Source: Roseivirga spongicola (lineage in GTDB: Bacteria > Bacteroidota > Bacteroidia > Cytophagales > Cyclobacteriaceae). From it: DNA of 64,000 bases. Under the pieces are notes generated by a model. The model had not been told where the DNA came from. It saw only the letters and a list, made by a program, of their open reading frames with translations, and did no database searches. The position numbers and the translations under genes are program-made. Location: positions 248,001-312,000 of the forward strand of contig NZ_LRPC01000012.1 in assembly GCF_001592965.1 (NCBI RefSeq), read 5' to 3'. Positions 16,560 to 25,633 of this stretch are shown here, in pieces (positions within the stretch are counted from its first letter, which is position 1; each line of letters opens with the position of its first letter).

Positions 16560-16684
16560 TACAATTTCAGTACAGATGCGCTCCATGAAAAACAGCTGCA
16601 GCAAAAGCGCAATACTCAATACCCACTACGCAATACCGGCTTTAGCCATGTTCATCCCGAAAATCACCTTGTTCACCGATAAAA

Positions 16685-16716
16685 TTTGAGTAGACCTACG
16701 AGTTCAAACACATTTG
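16685..16716 (+). promoter_or_regulatory. Bacteroidota-type promoter
   Basis: TTTG at 16685-16688, 20 bases, then CACATTTG at 16709-16716 (one mismatch to TANNTTTG). Transcription should start near 16723, after the ATG at 16721, which supports translation from the ATG at 16754. Confidence 0.6.
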
Positions 16717-16753
16717 GAGCATGAAAACGAACAACAATCAAAAACTCAAAATC

Positions 16754-17710
16754 ATGAAAAAGTTAAAAGTGTTTGTAGCCTTTGGGGCGCTATGTTTCTT
16801 AATGAGCTCTTGTGTGTATTCTCTGTTTCCAATTTATACCGAAGACACTTTGGTGTATTTGCCAGAGCTGCTGGGAAAATGGCAATTAGATGCTAATGAC
16901 CCGAATTCGTATATAGAATTTACACCTACCTCTGAAAAAGAAGATGCCACTGTTAAGTTAAACAATGTCACATCTAAGTTTGAAATGAATGATGATAGTG
17001 ATGGCGATAAAGAAACTTACTCTTACCAGCTTAGTGGTGACAGTTGGAGCATAAAGTCCGATGATCCAATCACAATCAAGAAAAATGGGGAAATTATCTC
17101 AGACCAAGCGGAGGTTAAGGCTCATTATGATTCATTGTTTGGAACGCTGAATTCTGACATGAAAAATGGACTAGGGAAAATGGTCAAAGAGCTAGATTCT
17201 GCGGCTAATTCTGAAGGATCTAAATTAAATAAGGCCTTGAACGATTTAGGTGACGGACTGGGTAAATTAGGTGATGCTTTAAAGAAAGCGGAAGCTAAGT
17301 TTAAAGGAACGGCCTACGTGAGTACTGAGGAGAGCTACAGAATGACCGTGTCTGATGATGGTACAATTCAGTCATATATGGTTCATATCGTAGAAATTGG
17401 AAGCGAATATTTCATGGATATGTATCCACTACCAGAATTTACTGATAACACCTTCAGCGAAAACTTATTTCCTGTTCATACCTTCATGAAGTTAGATGTA
17501 CAAGGAGATCGATTAAGCTTAATTCCATTTGACTTAGAAAAGTTGAATGAGCTCTTCGAAAGCAATCTTATCAGGCTTAGACATGAGTACGTGGATGGCA
17601 ACGTTGTAATCACAGCACAGCCGAAAGAGATTCAAAAGTTTCTGTCTAAATATTCAAATGATGAGACTGTCTTTGAAGAAGTAGAATCTTATAACAGACT
17701 TGTTCAATGA
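16754..17710 (+). CDS. Lipoprotein of unknown function in LytS/LytTR operon
   Basis: About 318 residues with a lipoprotein signal ending LMSSC (C20). The mature part starts VYSLFPIYTEDTLVYLPELLGKWQ, a phrase typical of lipocalin-like or ligand-testing lipoproteins. A charged helical middle (about 135-195, KALNDLGDGLGKLGDALKKA) may be a coiled coil. The predicted promoter implies the 16754 start, not the in-frame ATG at 16721. Its stop overlaps the start of the histidine kinase gene (ATGA), so the three genes 16754-19397 form one coupled operon. It could sense or report envelope state to the kinase, or be the kinase's target; neither is demonstrated. Confidence 0.7.
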   Translation: MKKLKVFVAFGALCFLMSSCVYSLFPIYTEDTLVYLPELLGKWQLDANDPNSYIEFTPTSEKEDATVKLNNVTSKFEMNDDSDGDKETYSYQLSGDSWSIKSDDPITIKKNGEIISDQAEVKAHYDSLFGTLNSDMKNGLGKMVKELDSAANSEGSKLNKALNDLGDGLGKLGDALKKAEAKFKGTAYVSTEESYRMTVSDDGTIQSYMVHIVEIGSEYFMDMYPLPEFTDNTFSENLFPVHTFMKLDVQGDRLSLIPFDLEKLNELFESNLIRLRHEYVDGNVVITAQPKEIQKFLSKYSNDETVFEEVESYNRLVQ

Positions 17711-18717
17711 GAATTTTTCTAAAGGTCATCAACTCAAAATGGTTTCAGCACCCGGTCTTCTGGGTGTTGTCCATTTATGCGATTGGGAATTATTTTGCCA
17801 TTTCCAATCTCTTCAAGTTTATAGATTTTTTCTACTCGCTCCTCTTTCATATCCCTTTGGTGTTTTTGGTTTACATCAATCTGAGGCTACTAATCCCTAA
17901 GTTTCTTCAAAAGGGTAAATACTTGTTATACGGACTTGCAGGGCTTCTGCTTCTTGCGGCTACTTATGGCATTCATGAGTTCACTTTTGAGCTTTTACTT
18001 CCAGTTTTGCCCACAGAGTTTTACATGGTGTCTTTCACTGATTGGGAAGTGCTACTCACCATTTTTTCAATCTATTTAGTGTTGACCACGCTACTTACAC
18101 TTTCTAAATCGTGGTACAGGCTACAGCAGGTCGAAAAGGAAAAGCTTTCTATTGAACTGAACTCTTTAAAAGCTCAGGTAAACCCACATTTCCTGTTCAA
18201 TAGTCTCAACAGTATTTATTCTTTGGCTCTCGCGAAAAGTGAGCAAACCGCAGAGACGGTGCTTGAGCTTTCCAACTTACTCAGATATATGCTTTATGAG
18301 GTTTCTGAGGAAAAAGTTGACTTGAGGAAAGAGGTTGAAATGATCGAAAATTACATTGAACTTCAAAAGCTTCGGGCCGATGATTCTACCGAAGTGAAGT
18401 TTGAAATAATGGGTGACCTAAACGAAACTAAAGTGGCGCCATTGCTCTTCTTCCCATTGATTGAAAATGCATTCAAACACGGAGTGAAAGGTGTTTCTGA
18501 GTCCGCTTTTATTCACTTGATGTTGAATGTAAAAAGAGGCATTGAGTTCACTATCGTTAATAACAAAGGTCAGGTTGACGATATGGAAAAAGGTAAGTTT
18601 GGTGGAATAGGTTTAGAAAATGTGAGGCGAAGACTGGAGTTGATTTATCCTGATGCTCATGAATTTGAAGTGATAGAAACGGAAGATGTTTTTGAAGTTA
18701 AATTGAAGCTGATATGA
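17707..18717 (+). CDS. LytS-family sensor histidine kinase
   Basis: A 336-residue inner-membrane kinase. Four predicted helices occupy residues ~12-135, then a short coiled linker (SKSWYRLQQVEKEKLSIELNS-like, ~140-155) leads to the His_kinase domain, with the phospho-acceptor in AQVNPHFLFNSLNSI (H about 161). The ATP-binding part shows LFFPLIENAFKHG (N box) and GGIGLENVRRRLEL (G box). It has no large periplasmic domain, so sensing must be membrane-borne or through a partner. It overlaps both neighbours by four bases: the lipoprotein gene before and the LytTR regulator after. Confidence 0.92.
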   Translation: MRIFLKVINSKWFQHPVFWVLSIYAIGNYFAISNLFKFIDFFYSLLFHIPLVFLVYINLRLLIPKFLQKGKYLLYGLAGLLLLAATYGIHEFTFELLLPVLPTEFYMVSFTDWEVLLTIFSIYLVLTTLLTLSKSWYRLQQVEKEKLSIELNSLKAQVNPHFLFNSLNSIYSLALAKSEQTAETVLELSNLLRYMLYEVSEEKVDLRKEVEMIENYIELQKLRADDSTEVKFEIMGDLNETKVAPLLFFPLIENAFKHGVKGVSESAFIHLMLNVKRGIEFTIVNNKGQVDDMEKGKFGGIGLENVRRRLELIYPDAHEFEVIETEDVFEVKLKLI

Positions 18718-19397
18718 TCAAGTGTCTAATCGTTGATGATGAACCATTGAGCCGTCAGGTGCTGAAAGGCTTTGTATCTGATCATCCAGATTTGGAGTTA
18801 GCCGGAGAATGCAAAGATGCTCTGGAAGCAATGAGCTTTCTGCAGAAGCATGGGGTGGATTTATTATTTCTGGATATCAATATGCCTAAACTCTCAGGGG
18901 TGAATTTCTATAAATCGCTACAGAATAAGCCGGAAGTAATCTTCACAACAGCCTATTCTGAGTTTGCGGTAGAAGGTTTTGAACTGAATGCCATTGATTA
19001 CCTAATGAAGCCAATTGCTTTCGAACGGTTTATCAAGGCCATACAAAAGGTAAAAGACAAGTTAGGGCAGAATAGCAGTAGTTCTCCAGTTCAGGATTAT
19101 ATCATGCTCAAGGCCGATAAAAAGATGTACCGAACCCCTTTTGAAGACATCCTCTTCTGCGAAGCTTTGGGTGATTATGTGAAAGTCCATTTGAGCGATA
19201 AGGTGCTGATTGTAACCACCACCATGAAGAAATTACTTACTGAATTGCCAGAGCAAATATTTCTTCGAACCCATAAGTCATACATCATCAATAAAACCAA
19301 GGTGGAGTATATTGAGGGCAATCAGATCAAGATCGGTGAGGGCATGGTCTCTATCGGGCAGAGTTATAGGGATGAAGTGATGAGGGCTTTGGGCTAG
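18714..19397 (+). CDS. LytTR-family response regulator
   Basis: A 227-residue two-domain regulator. The receiver domain has KCLIVDDEPLSR (acidic pocket, D8-D9), the phospho-acceptor D54 in LFLDINMP, and the lysine in YLMKPI (about K102). A linker is followed by a LytTR DNA-binding domain (about 130-227) with YIMLKADKKMYR and FLRTHKSYIIN. It is the partner of the LytS-type kinase, whose gene end it overlaps by four bases. Target genes are unknown, although LytTR regulators usually bind paired 9-bp direct repeats. Confidence 0.94.
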   Translation: MIKCLIVDDEPLSRQVLKGFVSDHPDLELAGECKDALEAMSFLQKHGVDLLFLDINMPKLSGVNFYKSLQNKPEVIFTTAYSEFAVEGFELNAIDYLMKPIAFERFIKAIQKVKDKLGQNSSSSPVQDYIMLKADKKMYRTPFEDILFCEALGDYVKVHLSDKVLIVTTTMKKLLTELPEQIFLRTHKSYIINKTKVEYIEGNQIKIGEGMVSIGQSYRDEVMRALG

Positions 19398-19457
19398 TTT
19401 TATTCAAGGCTTGACTTTGAGTCAAACCCTGATTATGTCTCATCAAATTTCGGTGCA

Positions 19458-19773
19458 CCGTCATTGCGAGAAGTGAAACCTACGTCAGCAAGGTTTCATG
19501 ACGAAGCAATCCGCCTGTTGCTTGCACAAAGGAGTGTCTATTGCAAATCGACTGCTCCAACATCATCGTTGCAAACGAAGATGAGTTAGGGGTGAGTAGT
19601 AGAACCAATCTATCTATCGGTTCCGTCATTACGAGGAACAATTAATGTGTAAACAATTAATTGTGACGTGGTAATCGATTAGTAGTGAAATACAAGTGCT
19701 GAAAACATTCTGACAATCTCTGTCTTAGGTTCGTTTCACTTACTTTTCTTTTGATTCTCCAAAAGAAAAGTAA
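19458..19773. repeat. Cluster of three imperfect palindromic repeats
   Basis: In the gene-free gap 19398-19913 three structured segments follow each other. First, 19458-19512, GTCATTGCGAG...GAAGCAATCC with an internal GAAACCT/AGGTTTC pairing. Second, 19623-19678, GTCATTACGAGG...GGTAATC around CAATTAAT/ATTAATTG. Third, 19740-19773, a perfect 14-bp stem TTACTTTTCTTTTG with a 6-base loop. The first two share the GTCATT...AATC ends of the hairpins linked to the GIY-YIG genes. No gene is evident here. Confidence 0.7.
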
Positions 19774-19913
19774 CAAAAGAAAAAGCGACCAACATCAAAA
19801 CCATCGAAGTGACATTGACAATCTTAGTTGTTATTCCAGTCGATGGTCACGTCCCGAAGGTTGTCGGGATTTGATCCCAGCCCTCTCGAGCATAGGTCAG
19901 TAGTTGTTAGCAA

Positions 19914-20252
19914 TTAATGCCAGTCATAATTACAAAATCTACATTGCTTAGCATATGGAGTTCGAGCGAGTTTCCCACATTTTGGACACTTGTTGATATA
20001 TACCTCCCTCGGGCTTTCAGACATTACTCTTTCACACACTTTCCTCTTAAAATTATCGTAACCACCTTCCAATAATTTTAAGGCATCTTTATTTGTTGTC
20101 CTCCATTTACTCATTAACATTTCTCTCAGCTTATGGCTAGAATCCATAGGTTTTTGCTGAGTCATATAATGTTTGTTAGCTAGGTTTTCTTCAAAAGTGA
20201 GAAGATTAGAATAGTAGGTTATTATATAGTCTTCAAGTGCTATCTCTTTCAT
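19914..20252 (-). CDS. Small zinc-ribbon protein of unknown function
   Basis: A 112-residue protein. The first 85 residues are helical and charged without recognised motifs. The last 25 form a zinc ribbon with two CxxC knuckles, CPKCGKLARTP and CRFCNYDWH, ending at the C-terminus. Such short ribbons bind nucleic acids or proteins. The gene lies 13 bases downstream of the GH109-type gene in the same direction and could be co-transcribed, but the functions do not obviously connect. It neighbours a repeat-rich gap. Confidence 0.65.
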   Translation of the reverse strand: MKEIALEDYIITYYSNLLTFEENLANKHYMTQQKPMDSSHKLREMLMSKWRTTNKDALKLLEGGYDNFKRKVCERVMSESPREVYINKCPKCGKLARTPYAKQCRFCNYDWH

Positions 20253-20265
20253 GTATCAGATGACA

Positions 20266-21663
20266 TTATGAGATAATCCCCAACTCCTTAGTCTCTTTCC
20301 AGCCACCACGGGTGAAGTCTGGGAAGGCTTGAGGTATACCGTCTTCAGCAACTGATTTTTCACTAAGTGGCCCAACGGCACTCCAGAAACAACCTTCATA
20401 CAGATTTTGGTCTAGTGGGGTTCCTGTTCGAAGTGACTCTACAATGCGATAACGCATAATGCCGTCCATGCCGCCATGGCCTGAGTTTTTAGTGCTTTCG
20501 TTCAGCTTTTTGTACAGCGGGTGATCGTATCTCTCATACAATGCAGCCAAAGCTTCCTGACCTTGTGCCCAAGAGTGGTGATTATAGGTAAATCCTTCAA
20601 CACCACCTTCTAAAGCCACTCTTGTTGGGAAGCCAGCCAAGCAACCTGTTGTTCCTTGAATAAGGTTCAGTCGAGAGTAAGGTCTTGGACTGGTTTCATC
20701 CCACTGCACCATTACAGTTCTCCCTAATTGGGTTTTGATGATGGAGGTGTTCAAATCTCCGCCTTTATAATCCAGTTGGTTCCACTTATGATCTTCAGCA
20801 TAATTCTCTTTGGCATATTTAGCTCTGCCCATTGCTGGGGTCGAATAAGAAACTAAGGTTCCAAATGTGTCATCTTTTCTGGCCAAGTTCATGTATTGAG
20901 CAACAGGGCCTAAACCATGGGTAGGGTAGAGGTTACCGTTTCGATTAGCATAGTGATGGGTTCTCCATGAACCTGTTCCACGCTCTTGCTCTTCCATCTG
21001 AAAGCGTAGTTCGTGAATGTATGAAGCTTCACCATGAAGAATGTCTCCAATCAATCCCTGACGGCACATATTGAGGAACATCAATTCATCCCGACCATAG
21101 TTCACATTCTCCATCATCATGCAGTGCTTTCCTGTAGCTTCTGAAGTGTCAACAATAGCCCACATTTCATCAAGTGTGGTGGCTAGCGGTACTTCTACAA
21201 ATGCATGAGCACCTTGTTTCATTGCTTCAATGGCCATAGGTGCATGGTTTGCCCAGTTGGTAGATATAATTACTGCATCAGGTTTCGTCTCAGAAAGCAT
21301 CTGCTTCCACTTGTTTTCATCACCATAATAGAGTTTGATATTCTGATGCCTCCCCTCGCCAACTTCCTTGCAGCGATCGGCAGAACGTTGAGCCCAGTCT
21401 TCGTATAAGTCGCTGATGGCCACTATTTCAGTCCCTTCTAACGAGGCAAAGTCTCTAGCGTGGCCACTACCTCTAGCACCAACGCCAATGAGGGCAATTT
21501 TTACTGTTTCGAGTTTAGGAGCGGCAAAGTCTCCCATGTATTGAGAGCCTGTAGGTCTTTCTTGTTCTTGTTCGGCACAGCTATCGAAAGCAGTGGCTGT
21601 GGCTAAGGCAGCTGCGGTAAGTGAGGTCTTCTTTAAAAAATTCCGTCTGTCTAGTTTGGACAT
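20266..21663 (-). CDS. Gfo/Idh/MocA-family protein, GH109-type glycosidase
   Basis: A 465-residue exported protein. The N-terminus has a twin-arginine motif DRRNFLKK (R6-R7), a hydrophobic stretch and a DSC lipobox-like site. The NAD-binding domain has VKIALIGVGARGSGH (about 54-68) and AISDLYEDW. Downstream blocks, ENVNYGRDELMFLNM, YPTHGLGPVAQYMN, RTVMVQWDETSPRPYSRL and SGHGGMDGIMRYRIVESLRTG, match glycoside hydrolase family 109, NAD-dependent alpha-N-acetylgalactosaminidases that cleave by redox-assisted elimination. Tat export fits a protein that folds around its cofactor first. Likely acts on GalNAc-capped glycans; substrate not proven. Confidence 0.85.
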   Translation of the reverse strand: MSKLDRRNFLKKTSLTAAALATATAFDSCAEQEQERPTGSQYMGDFAAPKLETVKIALIGVGARGSGHARDFASLEGTEIVAISDLYEDWAQRSADRCKEVGEGRHQNIKLYYGDENKWKQMLSETKPDAVIISTNWANHAPMAIEAMKQGAHAFVEVPLATTLDEMWAIVDTSEATGKHCMMMENVNYGRDELMFLNMCRQGLIGDILHGEASYIHELRFQMEEQERGTGSWRTHHYANRNGNLYPTHGLGPVAQYMNLARKDDTFGTLVSYSTPAMGRAKYAKENYAEDHKWNQLDYKGGDLNTSIIKTQLGRTVMVQWDETSPRPYSRLNLIQGTTGCLAGFPTRVALEGGVEGFTYNHHSWAQGQEALAALYERYDHPLYKKLNESTKNSGHGGMDGIMRYRIVESLRTGTPLDQNLYEGCFWSAVGPLSEKSVAEDGIPQAFPDFTRGGWKETKELGIIS

Positions 21664-21703
21664 AGTTAGTGAGTTATGCTTGAAGAAGCATATTGAAACC
21701 TTT

Positions 21704-21735
21704 TTTTCTGAAAGTCAAATAGAAGCTTACTTTTG
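21704..21735 (+). promoter_or_regulatory. Bacteroidota-type promoter
   Basis: Perfect -7 element TACTTTTG at 21728-21735, with only a T-rich segment (21704-21708) in the -33 position. It lies 23 bases before the VOC lipoprotein ATG. Confidence 0.5.
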
Positions 21736-21758
21736 GTGAATCGTATGATTTAAAGCCT

Positions 21759-22937
21759 ATGAAACTGAACTCTAAAATTTTGATTTTGGCACTTTTGCCA
21801 ATCCTTTTTTCTTGCTCTTCTGAAAAGGAAGAAACACTAGCTGCCTTTGAAGTCTATTGCGAGATGGTAGCAAATACTGCTAAACCCATAGCACTGAGCC
21901 CTATTTTTGAACCTGACGAAGCTGATGAATTGCAGGCCGATTTTAATCGAATAGCGGAAGCTAGCGGACTGAAGATTTTTCGTGAAGATGCCTTCCCTGT
22001 TACAGCTTTGTATGCAGGAGAGTTTACCGAAGGGAAAACCATTTTCGGTATTTATAAAGATGAAAATCGGTTTGTTCAGTATAAGCAACTTAAGGAAGAC
22101 GTAGTCAATGAAAACGGAACTCCTGTTGAGTTGGGTAGAAGAATGGGGAGGTTGCTTGGTTACAGCCCTCAAGGAATCAATGAGTTGTTAATGGATAATT
22201 CTGAAGTCGAAGTCTATTCAGCTTATCAAGTGGAGGAACAGATTACTCATTTGTACTACCAAAATGTAGAAAGAGCTAAAGCCTTTTATGCTGAAAAGCT
22301 AGGTTTACAAGCGAGAGGAGATAATCAATTCTTCATTGGTTCTTCCGCTTTAATACAAATTAATCCGGTTTCTGATGCTCACCCTGCTGGTCAGCCGAAG
22401 TCTACCGCTATTGCACTTTTAACTGATCAGCTACCAGAGTGGTACGCCCATGTTCAAGAGCAAGGAATTGAAATAAAGTATACTTACAAACCTAAAGAGG
22501 GTGGTCCGCACGATGGCTTTGTTGCTATTGACCCTGAGGGCTATTTGCTAGAATTCGAACAGTTTAAACAACATCCAGAAAATGAATTGTTTATGGCCGC
22601 TTTAGCTCAAACTCCTAAGATGGAAACTAAGATTGATGGATTAAACTTCTATGCTTCTATTACTTGGACTTATCATCAAGATTTACTCGCCATGGAAAAC
22701 TTTTACAATGAGGTTTTTGGCTATCAGATGGTTGCAGATCAGGGCTGGACAAAGATTTATCAGACGTCAGCTGACGGTTTTATTGGTTTGGTAGATGAAA
22801 GAAGAGGCATGGAAAACTATGCTGATGAAAAAGCGATAGAACTAGAGTGGGTAGTGAAAGACAAAGAACTTTTACAGAATGCTAAGCTTGAACAAGTTCT
22901 AATTGGTCCAGAAAAATATAGGTACACATTCAAGTAA
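21759..22937 (+). CDS. Surface-type lipoprotein with two VOC (glyoxalase-fold) domains
   Basis: A 392-residue lipoprotein: the signal ends in LFSC (C19), and SSEKEE follows, an acidic patch like the known lipoprotein export signal for the outer surface in Bacteroidota. After an N-terminal region of its own (~20-155) come two beta-alpha-beta-beta-beta modules: ITHLYYQNVERAKAFYAEKLGL...AIDPEGYLLEFEQF (about 165-270) and INFYAS-like WTYHQDLLAMENFYNEVFGYQ...LVDERRG (about 295-350). VOC proteins bind metal and include glyoxalases, dioxygenases and resistance proteins. The substrate is unknown. Transcribed alone, convergent with the orphan kinase gene. Confidence 0.75.
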   Translation: MKLNSKILILALLPILFSCSSEKEETLAAFEVYCEMVANTAKPIALSPIFEPDEADELQADFNRIAEASGLKIFREDAFPVTALYAGEFTEGKTIFGIYKDENRFVQYKQLKEDVVNENGTPVELGRRMGRLLGYSPQGINELLMDNSEVEVYSAYQVEEQITHLYYQNVERAKAFYAEKLGLQARGDNQFFIGSSALIQINPVSDAHPAGQPKSTAIALLTDQLPEWYAHVQEQGIEIKYTYKPKEGGPHDGFVAIDPEGYLLEFEQFKQHPENELFMAALAQTPKMETKIDGLNFYASITWTYHQDLLAMENFYNEVFGYQMVADQGWTKIYQTSADGFIGLVDERRGMENYADEKAIELEWVVKDKELLQNAKLEQVLIGPEKYRYTFK

Positions 22938-22983
22938 GTTGATTAGTTGGCTCTTTCTAAGAGTGCTAATTATTCACTTTTAG

Positions 22984-23019
22984 CGTCATTCTGCTTTGAG
23001 GCCTCAAAGCAGAATGACG
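22984..23019. repeat. Perfect 36-bp palindrome between convergent genes
   Basis: Two 18-base arms beginning CGTCATTCTGCTTTGAGG are exact inverted copies with no loop. It sits between the ends of the VOC lipoprotein gene and the orphan kinase gene and could terminate both, although T-runs are poor. The CGTCATTC ends are the same as in the hairpins flanking the GIY-YIG genes. Confidence 0.85.
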
Positions 23020-23041
23020 AACTCTATGCTGTTGACTGGCT

Positions 23042-24097
23042 TCAATCTTCCATTAAGTAGGAGATAGTGAATTTAGAGCCTTTGTCTATTCCCTCACTTT
23101 CAGCCTTAATTTCTCCCCCAATTCTCTTCATTAAATTCTGACACAGAAACATGCCTACTCCAGAAGAAGCCTCGTTGGCAGTTCCATTTCTCTGAAGAGG
23201 AGAGTTGTATTTAAAAATCTGGCTGGCCTCATCAGGTGGAAAACCTTTACCTGAATCTTCTACTATTATGTCTAATAGTCTGTCACGTTTTTCAATCTTT
23301 ATCTCAATAGTGTCTCCATTATGAGAGAACTTAATGGCATTGTCTAGCACGTTATGCAAAACCCGTTGCAACGAATGTTTAGGAATATTGGCACATTGTT
23401 GATAACCGCTAACTTTCAGCTTGATGTTCTTTTCTCTGAATGCACCTTTTAGTTCATCGGTTGTTTCTTTAATTAGCTCAGGTATTCCGATAGTGGATTT
23501 TTTGATGTCCCGATCTAGCTCTAGCTTTTGTTCCTTAATTAGGTTTAAATAGTACCTGAGCTGATTCAATTGGTTCTTGAGAGATTCCTCTAGCATAGAT
23601 ACAAGCTCATGATCGTCTATCTGAGATTTTCCCTCTTTCATTAATCCTGTAACTCCCAAGGCTGTTCTTACTGGACTTTGTAAGTCGTGAGATAAAATCT
23701 GAAGAATATTGGTTCTTTCTTCTTCACTTCGCCTTAATTCCTCTATAGATTTTTGAACATCTGCCATTAAAACTCCGGCTTCGTCTTTAAAATGTATAGG
23801 AAGCTTAGGCTCTTTGTTATACTCTATATAATCGTTCAGAGCCCTTTTTGCCAACATAACTGGTTTTAGCAGTTTGGTAAGGATTAATAAAGTGATTCCC
23901 GTGGCAATTAATGTAAACAGCAAAGTCAAAATAGCAATTGGTGTAGCTGTTTCAGGCGGCAGGTGAGTAATGAGTAGGTAACCAATAATTGCAAAAAGTG
24001 GAATATGGATACCCACAAAAGCCACTGCCAAGATTTTCAGAGTGAACCTGTTTTGTAAAACTGGAACCCTCGACAAAAAAGTATAGGTACGCATCAT
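23042..24097 (-). CDS. Orphan sensor histidine kinase
   Basis: A 351-residue kinase with two closely spaced helices (about 22-44 and 53-76) and almost no periplasmic loop, a HAMP-like linker (78-125), the phospho-acceptor H137 in QILSHDLQSPVRT, and a complete HATPase domain: VLHNVLDNAIKFS (N box), VEDSGKGFPPDEA (G1) and GVGMFLCQNLMKRIGG (G2). No response regulator is adjacent, so its partner lies elsewhere or it acts in a phosphorelay. The 293-base gap upstream (24098-24390) shows no gene or clear promoter. Confidence 0.9.
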   Translation of the reverse strand: MMRTYTFLSRVPVLQNRFTLKILAVAFVGIHIPLFAIIGYLLITHLPPETATPIAILTLLFTLIATGITLLILTKLLKPVMLAKRALNDYIEYNKEPKLPIHFKDEAGVLMADVQKSIEELRRSEEERTNILQILSHDLQSPVRTALGVTGLMKEGKSQIDDHELVSMLEESLKNQLNQLRYYLNLIKEQKLELDRDIKKSTIGIPELIKETTDELKGAFREKNIKLKVSGYQQCANIPKHSLQRVLHNVLDNAIKFSHNGDTIEIKIEKRDRLLDIIVEDSGKGFPPDEASQIFKYNSPLQRNGTANEASSGVGMFLCQNLMKRIGGEIKAESEGIDKGSKFTISYLMED

Positions 24098-24390
24098 GGT
24101 TAATGGATTGGTTTGAGTTGAACATAGTAAACATATTCAATCGCATCAACACGAATCGAAGAAAGATAATATTGAAATCATACTATTATATCTCCTCAGT
24201 CAGCGTATTGTTTAAGCTAAAAGTTGGTTTGTATATAGGGAAATGAAATTAGTACTCGGGTAATTGTAGTTGGTCTTTTTACGTGTTTTATGTGGAGGTG
24301 ATCTCTGCGAATTTTATGAACGGAAGAAGGTTCACAGCTTTCAGTATTGAAAATTTAGAATGGGTAATTACTGCTTAGTGTGTTCCGTTT

Positions 24391-25617
24391 TTAGAATTTG
24401 TCACCACTAATATAGACCTCATCTATCCAGTCTACTCCAAAGTTATAACTAATTGAGTTGAGGTTTTTACCAGCTTTAGCAATTATGAAATTGGCTCTTT
24501 TACCTTTAGTAATGCTACCAACTTCGCTTTCTAGCTCTAGCGCAAAGGCCGCGTTAAAGGTGGTGGCATTAAAGGCTTCTTCTGGTTGGAGCCCCATTTT
24601 AAGGCAACCCAAACTATTGGCAAAGCTGAGGTTGAAAGAAGGGGCTGAACCTGGATTGAAATCAGAAGCAATAACCAATGGCAAGCCATTGTCTATTATT
24701 TTGCGGCCAGGTGTGTAAGGAATTTTGATGAAAAATGAGCAACCAGGCAAAGCCACTGGTATGGTGTCAGAGTCTTTCAGTAGGCTTATTTCCTCATCAG
24801 TTAACACTTCCAGGTGGTCTACAGAAACAGCTCCATGCTCTATGGCTTTTTCAATGCCTCCAATAGAATTGAACTGGTTCACGTGAACTTTCCCTTTTAA
24901 GTCGAACTTTTCTCCAGCCTCCAATATTCTGTCCATTTGTTCAACAGTATAATAGCCTTCTTCACAAAAACAGTCTATGTAATCAGCTAACTGCTGAGAG
25001 TAGACCTCAGGGAGCATTTCCTGAATCATGGTGTTCATGTACTTCTCTTGGTCTCTATCTGGAAAAGCATGAGCGCCTAAAAACGTAGCCTTTATTGGTA
25101 TGGTGAATATCTCTGAAAGCCTACTGATTACCTGTAGCATTTTTATTTCTGCTTCCATGGTGAGCCCATAACCACTCTTTATCTCAATAGCACCTGTGCC
25201 AGAACGAATTACCTCGTTAAGCCGAATTGCTGCACGTTCAGTCAATTCTTCTAAACTCATGCGCTGCAGTTTTCTGGCAGAATTGAGTATGCCGCCCCCA
25301 GCTTCCGCAATAGACTGGTAGTCCATTCCTTTTATTTTCATCACATACTCTTCATCTCTATCTTCTGCAAAAACCAAGTGAGTGTGACTGTCCACAAAAG
25401 TTGGCGTAACCATTCTGCCTTTTAGATCAATTACTTCTTCACCAGCTTCAGGTTGAAAGGTATCCATTGTACCGAAGTCTGAGATTGTACCATCTTCTAC
25501 CTTAAGCCAGGCATTAGCAATGCTCGGAACATCGGCCATCATGGCGCCACGAAGAATATTGGTTCCTTGTTCTCTTACCTGAACAAGCTGCGAAATATTG
25601 ATAAAGGTTTTGGTCAT
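24391..25617 (-). CDS. hutI: Imidazolonepropionase
   Basis: A 408-residue amidohydrolase that opens imidazolone-5-propionate to N-formimino-glutamate, the third step of histidine degradation. It has the metal motif HTH in FVDSHTHLVFAEDRDEEY (about 78-95), GGGILNSARKLQ, the SGYGLTMEAE substrate block, HVNQFNSIGG, and the metal aspartate in VIASDFNPGSAP. Length is normal. It is the last gene of the hut cluster, 16 bases downstream of a DinD-like gene that separates it from hutU. Confidence 0.96.
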   Translation of the reverse strand: MTKTFINISQLVQVREQGTNILRGAMMADVPSIANAWLKVEDGTISDFGTMDTFQPEAGEEVIDLKGRMVTPTFVDSHTHLVFAEDRDEEYVMKIKGMDYQSIAEAGGGILNSARKLQRMSLEELTERAAIRLNEVIRSGTGAIEIKSGYGLTMEAEIKMLQVISRLSEIFTIPIKATFLGAHAFPDRDQEKYMNTMIQEMLPEVYSQQLADYIDCFCEEGYYTVEQMDRILEAGEKFDLKGKVHVNQFNSIGGIEKAIEHGAVSVDHLEVLTDEEISLLKDSDTIPVALPGCSFFIKIPYTPGRKIIDNGLPLVIASDFNPGSAPSFNLSFANSLGCLKMGLQPEEAFNATTFNAAFALELESEVGSITKGKRANFIIAKAGKNLNSISYNFGVDWIDEVYISGDKF

Positions 25618-25633
25618 GTTCTGGGTTTGTAGT

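Noticed and set aside
24098-24390. Possible small gene or RNA between the orphan kinase and hutI
   Set aside because: No frame with sensible composition, no hairpin with T-tract and no promoter match was found.
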